Source: Chloropicon primus
Taxonomy: Eukaryota; Chlorophyta; Chloropicophyceae; Chloropicales; Chloropicaceae
Direction: 5' to 3'
DNA: 64,000 nucleotides
Assembly: GCA_023205875.1 (NCBI GenBank)
Contig: CP060757.1
Coordinates: 372,001 to 436,000 of the forward strand
The notes under the pieces are model-generated. The model saw only the letters and a list, made by a program, of their open reading frames with translations. It was not told where the DNA came from and did not search any database. Numbering within the stretch: the stretch's first letter is position 1; the number at the start of each line of letters is the position of its first letter. Shown here in pieces: positions 57,789 to 64,000 of this stretch. The position numbers were made by a program, and so were the translations under genes.

Positions 57789-58178
57789 CAGTTGGGAAGG
57801 AAGTGATAGAAAACAGATACTTCCTACGGGCTGCCGCTGGATGGAGGGAACAAGGCCTGTGATCGATCTATGGGCGGAACGCTGTGGTTGGCAACCACAA
57901 CACTTTTTTGTGATTGTAGGACGGCACCCAGAACGCCCTTTCGCTGGCTCCTGCTCCTATTCCTTGGCGAGCCGCATGGGGCTTAGTTTTCAACCTGATC
58001 CTGCACCTCCTCGAGCACGATTCCGCTCCCTCTTCAAACCATCGATTTCAACCATTTTCCCTGACTATCTCTTTGGTTGCAGTACTTTGATCTCTTCCGG
58101 ACGGTGAAGAAGGAGCCTGAGGGGGAGTGGATCGAGGTTCCTCTGAATGGTGCTCGAGCACGATACTTGGCGCGCTGA
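57073..58178 (+). CDS. Nudix hydrolase, plant NUDT3/IPP-isomerase-like type, 3 exons
   Basis: Exons are 57073-57182, 57242-57692 and 58083-58178. Introns are 59 bp and 390 bp, with GTGAGT/CAG and GTAGGG/CAG borders. The product is about 218 residues. After a poly-Thr start, REELFDLVDEKCKPLG and SLVHRDGDWHQAVHVWV match the Nudix domain of Arabidopsis NUDT3. The Nudix box reads GHISAGGEPLESAQREVEEE, with the REVEEELG metal-binding core. Unlike Arabidopsis NUDT3, no C-terminal peptidase M49 domain follows. The substrate is unknown; diphosphate-linked isoprenoid or nucleotide compounds are possible. The last exon (YFDLFRTVKKEPEGEW ...) is chosen because it keeps frame and continues the fold. Confidence 0.8.
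57735..57785. repeat. CT microsatellite in Nudix intron 2
   Basis: About 25 CT units followed by CAG, resembling a strong acceptor in the middle of a 390-bp intron. Confidence 0.95.
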
Positions 58179-58422
58179 TTGCTTTGCTCAGATCGTGGAG
58201 GGCCCGCTACGACGCGTGCGTGTAAAACAAAGCTTTAAAAAACTATTGATACTCCCTGCATCACAAAAAAGTTTACTATAATGTACAAAAATGATACAGG
58301 GAAGCTAATCCCATGTTGTGTCTCGTCGATAGCGTCGATAGCGTCGGGGGGAATGGGGGCCTCCCTGGCCCCTGATCACCCCTCCCCCTTTCTACAACGG
58401 CGTCCTGTCTAATCGATCGTCA

Positions 58423-59628
58423 TCAAACGTATTCCGAAAACGCTGGGACACTCACAATTTTCTTGAGGTCCCCCGTGCTTTCATGCGACCGTTCCCTCCG
58501 GTGCAAGTTCTGATCGGAGGGGTGCTGGTGCGAAAGAACAAAACCTCCCCCGTTTGAACCAAAAACATTTTGACTCTTGTTCCTCTTGTGCCCTATCATC
58601 GTCTTGATGGGACGTTCGAGCAGGGGGGCGTCCAAGTAGTCGGCTCCCGTGCCCGCGCTCAGGTTCAAGTAATCAGCTGACCTCGTCCTTCGGAACATGT
58701 CGTTCTGAGGAGGAACGTCAGAGGTGGTCAGCCAGTCAAGCAAATTGATCTTCGACTGGCCCTTCTTGGCCCGCGATTGCTGGAAGGCATAATTCACGGT
58801 GAAAAAGCTGAGTCCCAGGGCAGCAAACGCGGCCGACGTGACCACGAGTGCCAGGAACATGCGCTTCCACAGCCATATGAAGAAGTCGACCGCTGCTACC
58901 TCGAAGGGCGCCTTCTCGCTCGTCTTCGTGCTTCCCTTCTCCACGCAAGGCCCCTTCTTGCACTCGAGGGTGATAATGCACCGGCCCAAGTTTGAGTTCT
59001 CCTCCTTTGGGACCGGGCAGTGCAGCAAGCTCATCGAGTCCAGGAACTGCCCGCTGCAGTTGGACAAGGACATGCCGTGAAAGTTCCCGCTGAAAGTGTC
59101 GTAACCCGTAAAGTGGCCGACGAACGTTGACGAGGTCAGAGCGGTTCCTTGGACCCTCGTTCCCCTGTCGTACCCCGGCCTGAATTCTATGTCTTGCTCG
59201 TTTCTCTTCACAATGTTGTAGGTCTCGGAGACCACGATCCTGTTGCAGTGCTGCTGCAAGTCTTCGACAGCAGGAAAGCTCCTTATTCCCTGAAGCTTGT
59301 ACAACCCGGTGAAACCCCCGTGGGCAAAACCGAAGTTCCAAAACAACAAGCAGCACAGCGTCACGCACAGCCAGTGCCGGCCGAGCAATGGCGAATGCCC
59401 GGTCCTCCCGCGGCGCCACCCCGCGCCCTTCCTCCCTCCCTTGCTCGCATCAAGCTCTCCAACGACGACTGTGGCGCTCGAGAACCCTCCAGCGGGAGGA
59501 ACCTTTGTGTTGCCGTTCCCTCCGCAAGAGGCGCCGGCGCTGGAACACGACTCGGCGAACGTCGCGCCGCTCGAGCCGCTCGCTTGGGTCTTCCCCACCC
59601 GCCTCTCTCGAAACCAGTCGTCCCACAT
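58423..59628 (-). CDS. Unknown two-pass membrane protein with six-cysteine loop
   Basis: 401 residues from the ATG at 59628 (MWDDWFRERR); the frame upstream lacks an ATG. Segment 1 (about 84-103, HWLCVTLCCLLFWNFGFAHG) could be an anchor or internal signal. A ~150-residue loop with six cysteines (about 128-228) follows, likely disulphide-bonded in lumen or outside. Segment 2 is at about 256-280. A ~120-residue Ser/Asn-rich tail ends in VSVPAFSEYV. Both termini are predicted cytosolic. The family is not recognised. Intronless. Confidence 0.65.
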   Translation of the reverse strand: MWDDWFRERRVGKTQASGSSGATFAESCSSAGASCGGNGNTKVPPAGGFSSATVVVGELDASKGGRKGAGWRRGRTGHSPLLGRHWLCVTLCCLLFWNFGFAHGGFTGLYKLQGIRSFPAVEDLQQHCNRIVVSETYNIVKRNEQDIEFRPGYDRGTRVQGTALTSSTFVGHFTGYDTFSGNFHGMSLSNCSGQFLDSMSLLHCPVPKEENSNLGRCIITLECKKGPCVEKGSTKTSEKAPFEVAAVDFFIWLWKRMFLALVVTSAAFAALGLSFFTVNYAFQQSRAKKGQSKINLLDWLTTSDVPPQNDMFRRTRSADYLNLSAGTGADYLDAPLLERPIKTMIGHKRNKSQNVFGSNGGGFVLSHQHPSDQNLHRRERSHESTGDLKKIVSVPAFSEYV

Positions 59629-60879
59629 CCTCGAAACCAAATGCGAAGACGAAGACGTCTCGCCGCGGTCTAGATTATTTCCCACTCCTAAAACCTTTAC
59701 TGTACCAGGCGCATTCTATTCTCAAGTCTCAAGCGCTTGCGGTAGTTCCCTCGAGGTCTGCGTCCCCGCGTCCTTCCAAACTCTGCGTCGCCTTCCAAGC
59801 CAAGCAAACGCAAGGCGAGGATGACAAAGGAGAAGGAGAAGAAGAAGAAAAAGATCCTCCGAGCCGCGTTCCAAAGGCTTTGCCGCCTTTTGCGCGCAAT
59901 GCAAAGTTTCGGCGCTTTTGTCGAGGGGTTACCGATTTTTGGTCGGCCAGGTGTGGTATACGAAAACCCCAAACAAGGTTTTCGTGTTCCTCTTCGCGTG
60001 TTAAGTGTTTCACGCGCCCTCTCGCGCCTGCCCTTTGCCTCCTTTCCTTTCCTTTCCTTTCCTTCTTCGAGCCGCTCCCTCCTGTACGACGAAACGAAAC
60101 TGGTGACGGCTCGGCCTGGAGGAGGGCACAGAGGGAAATAGCAAAGGGCCGCGGGAGGAGGAAGAGGAGGAGGAGTCGAGCGACGAGGGGAAGGACAAGG
60201 ACAAGGACAAGGACAAGGACAAGACAAGGAAGAGTGGTATTCCCGTGGGGAGGGGCAAGATCGTACGTACGTCATGAGAGAGAAGAAGAAGAAGAAGAAG
60301 AAGAAGAGGAGGAAAGGGAAAGGAGGAGATCCTTTGGTTTGCGGCAAGGGGATAACAACACGCGAGTTGCCGCCAAAGGGTCGAGAACGGCGGATCGGCT
60401 TAGTTGTGTGCCAAAGACGTATGACCTGGTGGCTACACCAAAGGAGAAGTAACAAGTAACAAGTAACAAGAAACATGTTCATGTGAACCAATGAATGAAT
60501 TGCTTTCGTTTGGACGCCAGTCAACCAATTTTTTGAATCAGGCCCCAAAGTGTTTATGTTTTTGGTGTACCTTGTACACTGTTATGACGACCGTGTGATC
60601 GAGATAAGACGAAGGGCCAGTGAGTGGTGAGGAGAGGCCTGGAAGGAGAGCGGTCGAGGAGGGACGAGAGGTGAGGTTCAGGCCCCCCGAATGTGTGGTG
60701 GAGGGGGAGGAAGGGAGGACAAGAGGTTCGCAGGACAATCGAAACGTTCGCCCCTTTCCCTTTCGTTTGCCTTGGTCGACGCAGGGGGGCGAGGATTCGA
60801 CCGAGGCCCAGACCGAGACCGAGACTGACACGGGTGTTAATTGTTGTATTCCCTCCTCGCTCGCACTACTCTTTTGTTG
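59629..60879. promoter_or_regulatory. 1.25-kb intergenic region with simple repeats
   Basis: Divergent between the two-pass membrane protein gene and plastid KAS. It contains CCTTT runs (about 60039-60065), a GGACAA hexamer array (60190-60230), a GAA trinucleotide run (about 60280-60308) and short GTAACAA repeats (about 60447-60470). A possible 5'-UTR intron of KAS has a donor near 60671 and GTGTGCAG ending at 60896. No protein gene is supported. Confidence 0.4.
60190..60230. repeat. GGACAA hexamer tandem array
   Basis: About six GGACAA units, the last imperfect, in the KAS upstream region. Confidence 0.9.
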
Positions 60880-60897
60880 ATGGGCGACGTGTGCAGG

Positions 60898-62316
60898 ATG
60901 ATATCCACGGCGACGACGACGACGAGCCAGGCGAGGAGAATGGCCTCGAGGGTCAGGGGGAGGCACGCGAGGGCGGCGGCGGCGGCGCGAGGGGGGTCGT
61001 CGTCGCACGTGTGCAGGGTGTCGTCCCTGGACGAGAACCAGGTGCACTACTCGAAGCGTTCCCCGAAGGACCGCATCGTGATCACGGGCCTCGGCGTGGC
61101 GTCGTGCTTCGGTCAGGACACCGGCGTGTTCTACGACAGCCTTCTGGCGGGAAAGAGCGGCGTGAGGCTTCTGGACGAGTTCGACACGGACAACCTCGCC
61201 GTGAAGTTCGCGGCGCCTTGCTCGGACGACGTGTTCTCCACCGAGGGCTACATTGATAGGAAGAACGCCAGGAGGCAGGACAAGGTCATCAAGCTGTGCA
61301 TCACGACCGGAAAGAAGTCCCTGGAGGACGCCGGCCTGGTGGACGAGGAGCTCGAGAAGCTGGACAAGGCGAGGTGCGGCTGCCTGGTCGGAAGCGGGAT
61401 CGGAGGGATGACGTTCTTCGAGAAGAACGTGCACACGTACTACAACAGGGGACCCACAAAGGTCAGCCCGTTCTTCATTCCTTACATCATCCCGAACATG
61501 CCGAGCGCCATGCTCGCGATGGACATCGGGTTCATGGGGCCCAACTACTCGGTGAGCACGGCGTGCGCCACCGCCAACTACTGCTACCACCTCGCCGCCA
61601 GGCACATCAGGAACGGCGACGCGGACCTGATGCTCGTCGGGGGGACGGAGGCCCCGGTGAACCCCATCGCCTTGGCCGGGTTCCACGCCTGCAGAGCGCT
61701 CTCGACGTCGAATGACGACCCCGAGGGGGCCTCGAGGCCCTGGGACGTCAACAGGAACGGCTTTGTGATGGGAGAGGGCTGCGGGACCCTGGTCATGGAG
61801 TCCCTGGAACACGCCCAGAAGAGGGGAGCGAAGATCATCGCAGAGTACCTGGGAGGGGCGGTGACCTGCGACGCGCACCACATGACAGAGCCCAGGGAGG
61901 ATGGCTTTGGCGTGAGGAGCTGCATGGAGCTCGCCATGGCTGACGCTGGCATCGAGAGGGAGGAGGTGAACTACATCAACGCCCACGCCACCAGCACGCC
62001 GCTCGGGGACGTCGCGGAGGTTGCAGCGATCAAAAAGGTCTTCAGCGACACCTCGCATCTGAAGATGAACGCCACCAAGTCCATGACAGGGCACGCTCTG
62101 GGCGCGGCGGGAGGCCTGGAGGCCATCGCCTGCATCAAGGCCATTGAGACTGGAATGCTCCACCCCACGATCAACCTCAAGGACTGCGAGGAGGCCATAG
62201 ACATAGACACCTGCGGGAACGGAAAGGTCGAGCTCGAGGTCACGGGGGCCATGTCGAACAGCTTTGGATTCGGAGGGCACAACTCCGTATGCATCTTTGG
62301 ACCTTACAAGGAGTAA
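60898..62316 (+). CDS. 3-oxoacyl-[ACP] synthase (KAS I/II, FabF type), plastid-targeted
   Basis: The condensing enzyme of plastid type II fatty acid synthesis. It is 472 residues from the ATG at 60898 (MISTATTTT); an ATG six codons upstream (60880) is also in frame. The first ~45 residues are Thr/Arg/Ala-rich, a transit peptide. The core has RIVITGLGVASCFG, the active-site cysteine in SVSTACATANYC, the first histidine in INAHATSTPLGD, the lysine/histidine block KSMTGHALGAAGG and the C-terminal SNSFGFGGHNS. Length and motifs match plant KAS I/II; which of the two is not decided. No introns in the coding part. Confidence 0.95.
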   Translation: MISTATTTTSQARRMASRVRGRHARAAAAARGGSSSHVCRVSSLDENQVHYSKRSPKDRIVITGLGVASCFGQDTGVFYDSLLAGKSGVRLLDEFDTDNLAVKFAAPCSDDVFSTEGYIDRKNARRQDKVIKLCITTGKKSLEDAGLVDEELEKLDKARCGCLVGSGIGGMTFFEKNVHTYYNRGPTKVSPFFIPYIIPNMPSAMLAMDIGFMGPNYSVSTACATANYCYHLAARHIRNGDADLMLVGGTEAPVNPIALAGFHACRALSTSNDDPEGASRPWDVNRNGFVMGEGCGTLVMESLEHAQKRGAKIIAEYLGGAVTCDAHHMTEPREDGFGVRSCMELAMADAGIEREEVNYINAHATSTPLGDVAEVAAIKKVFSDTSHLKMNATKSMTGHALGAAGGLEAIACIKAIETGMLHPTINLKDCEEAIDIDTCGNGKVELEVTGAMSNSFGFGGHNSVCIFGPYKE

Positions 62317-62453
62317 GCGCAGGGGGGGGGGGCTTGTCCTCCTTCTTGTGCCGCGCCAGGTCCTTGCCGCCCAAGTAAACAATGGAGGAGAATAAAATTT
62401 TTAGTGCAATCGTTGAATCACGCTTTTGTGTACAGCTGTATTGTTACAATTAA

Positions 62454-64000
62454 TCACTTTTCTTTCTTCGCTTCTTCCTCCCCACCGTCCTTTTCTATCT
62501 TTTCCTTCTCTTCCGAGTACCCAAACTCGTTTGTCCTGGTCTTGTCCACCCGGTAGATCCACCTCTGATACAGTTGGATCAGGAAGATGACGTCGTCCCT
62601 GAAGACCGAGAGCCTGTGCAACGTGGGCATCTTGATCACAAAGGCAAAGAGATCGTCGATGATGGTGTTGAGGAATTTGTACGTCATCTGCCGCCAAGGC
62701 AGATGGGCTACGCTCTTCATTCTGTAATTGATGTAGAGCTGAGGGCACATGAGGATGAACCCAAAGGTGTACACCGCGCCAACTAGACTGGAGAGGATCC
62801 ACGAGTACCAGCTCTTGTGCGTCTCGTACATCAAGGAATAGCCCGCGTAGCCAGCGACCAGGGGATAAAGCACGTAAGAAAGATACCTACTGGCCTCCTG
62901 GTCGTAGGTCTTGGTCTTGCTGGTGGCGTAGCTCTCCCTGTCCTTGATGGTCAAAAAAGGGATGAACCCCTTGAGCATGACCCTCTCGACCTTGCACGCC
63001 TTGGTCACTTTCCAGAATTCGATCATCAGGCCCAGGCCATTGCTGAAGAGAATCAAGGTGCTGGTCTCGTTCTCGAGCAGGTAAAGGAAAATGACAACCT
63101 GGCAGGAGCAATTTATCAGGATGCTCCTTGCAGACAGGCCTTTCATGGATTCGTTCTTGCTCCAGAAGCCGATGTCGCTCTTGAAGGCCAGCATGTCGAA
63201 CACAGTGTGCAGCAGGGAGACGATCGTGGTGAGGGCCAAGAAATACGGGTTTGTCTCCAGGAACATGCGCTTCAGCTCCTCCGCTTGTTTCTTGTTGGAC
63301 AGGCCCATCTTCTCCTGCAATTCCCAGGATTTTTCCATCTGCAAGTATACCGCAGCCTTCCACAGGGGGAGCTCATGAAGCCTGAGAAAGAGAGAGAGAG
63401 AGAGAGGAACGACGCGGTCAGTCCCACACGATTCATTATCGCTGGTTCGCGCGGCATTTGATTTCTCGCTTACCTTATGCCAAGCGTCAGCTTGCTGCTG
63501 GTGGTCTCATTCATTTCGGTCATTTGATCCTCCAAGAGCCAAAAGTTGTGCAGGAAGACGAAGGGAGCGTACGTCTCCGTCTCCTCGTCCTGGCGAAGGA
63601 AAAGGTCGACGGGAGGTTGGACCTGCTGGCCCAGTGGATACACGGCTTCGTGACTCAGGAGAGAAACGGTCAGGTTGCCTTTCCAGTAAGTCGCCATGAC
63701 AGGCGGTCCCGAATCCTTTTCGACCCTGGCCTCCCTCCCTTGATCCACCTCGGACGAGGACATGAGGTTCTGCCCCGCCTTCTCCTGCTTCTTCTCCCTC
63801 CTCTCGGTGAGTGGGTAGGCCAGGGCCAGCTCGCGCATGATGGGCTCGCCGGATGAACTGCTCCCTGCCACGTATTCGACGACACAGACTGCTTGAAGGT
63901 TTGCATTCCTGATCGCAGAGCCTTCCACTTCGATGGAGGCGTAAACGTCCGTGTCCGAGCCAGAGATGAAGGAGGTGTACTCCCAGTGGGGCCGCTGCCC
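62454..64000 (-). CDS. CLPTM1: CLPTM1-family multi-pass membrane protein, 5' end outside window
   Basis: Exons are 62454-63381 and 63474 to beyond 64000. The 92-bp intron has a GTAAGC donor and a CT-rich TTTCTCAG acceptor, joining GI-R-LHELPLW in frame. The frame is open to the window edge. The visible ~480 residues include the ER-lumenal beta-rich part (WKGNLTVSLLSHE, an N-glycosylation site) and then several membrane spans. The diagnostic blocks ETNPYFLALTTIVSLLHTVF and FLAFKSDIGFWSK-like FKSDIGFWSKNESM are present, as is FRDDVIFLIQLYQRWIYRVD. CLPTM1 proteins retain or escort multi-subunit membrane receptors in the ER and may scramble lipids. The C-terminal tail is lysine/glutamate-rich (EEEAKKEK). 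Confidence 0.92.

Noticed and set aside
60538-62382. 614-codon minus-strand open frame over KAS
   Set aside because: Antisense shadow of a clearly recognised ketoacyl synthase.

Overview
This window is nuclear DNA from a eukaryotic alga of the green lineage. A plastid chlorophyll b reductase (NOL/NYC1-like) points to a chlorophyll b organism. A plastid-type malate dehydrogenase and a fatty-acid-synthase ketoacyl-ACP synthase, both with transit-peptide-like N-termini, agree with that. The DNA looks GC-rich and is gene-dense, with about 34 protein genes in 64 kb. Introns are few and short (59-390 bp) with GT-AG borders. Many genes lie only tens of bases from a convergent neighbour. This fits a small-genome prasinophyte-type or Chloropicon-like alga; the lineage below 'green alga' is a guess.

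Layout, left to right. 0-6 kb: the end of a cysteine-rich membrane protein, a stand-alone gamma-glutamyl phosphate reductase (proline synthesis), a divergent Rab-like GTPase, a DHHC palmitoyltransferase and RNase H2 subunit B. 6-16 kb: a 1767-residue multi-C2 protein recognisable as C2CD3 (centriole/basal body), ribosomal protein eL22, a small membrane protein ending in KDEL, and plastid NAD-malate dehydrogenase. 16-27 kb: a sialidase-fold type II membrane protein, an unrecognised 833-residue protein, a Qa syntaxin, the XPC/Rad4 repair protein, an AIG2-type gamma-glutamylcyclotransferase and an Ap4A phosphorylase-like protein. 27-41 kb: THO complex subunit 2, threonyl-tRNA synthetase, chlorophyll b reductase, NAD kinase, an SLC25A38-type mitochondrial glycine carrier and the intraflagellar transport GTPase IFT27. 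41-49 kb: a SANBR (KIAA1841)-like BTB protein, a DDT-domain chromatin protein with an N-terminal PCNA-binding motif, a CNRIP1-like protein, a coiled-coil protein and the ribosome assembly factor WDR74/Nsa1. 49-64 kb: Golgi YIF1, a CCCH+WW RNA-binding protein, TMEM161, an unknown single-pass protein, a NUDT3-type Nudix hydrolase, an unknown two-pass protein, plastid KAS and the 3' part of a CLPTM1 protein.

There is no operon logic; most genes are housekeeping. Four threads recur. C2CD3 and IFT27 imply a ciliary programme. RNase H2B and the DDT protein both carry likely PCNA-binding peptides. DHHC, YIF1, syntaxin, CLPTM1 and the KDEL protein belong to the endomembrane system. NOL (an NADPH-using enzyme family) and NAD kinase share one divergent promoter region. 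Purine (GA)-rich tracts lie directly upstream of many start codons, and a GATCGATC motif recurs in non-coding DNA. I saw no CRISPR array, rRNA, tRNA, viral fossil or intact transposon.
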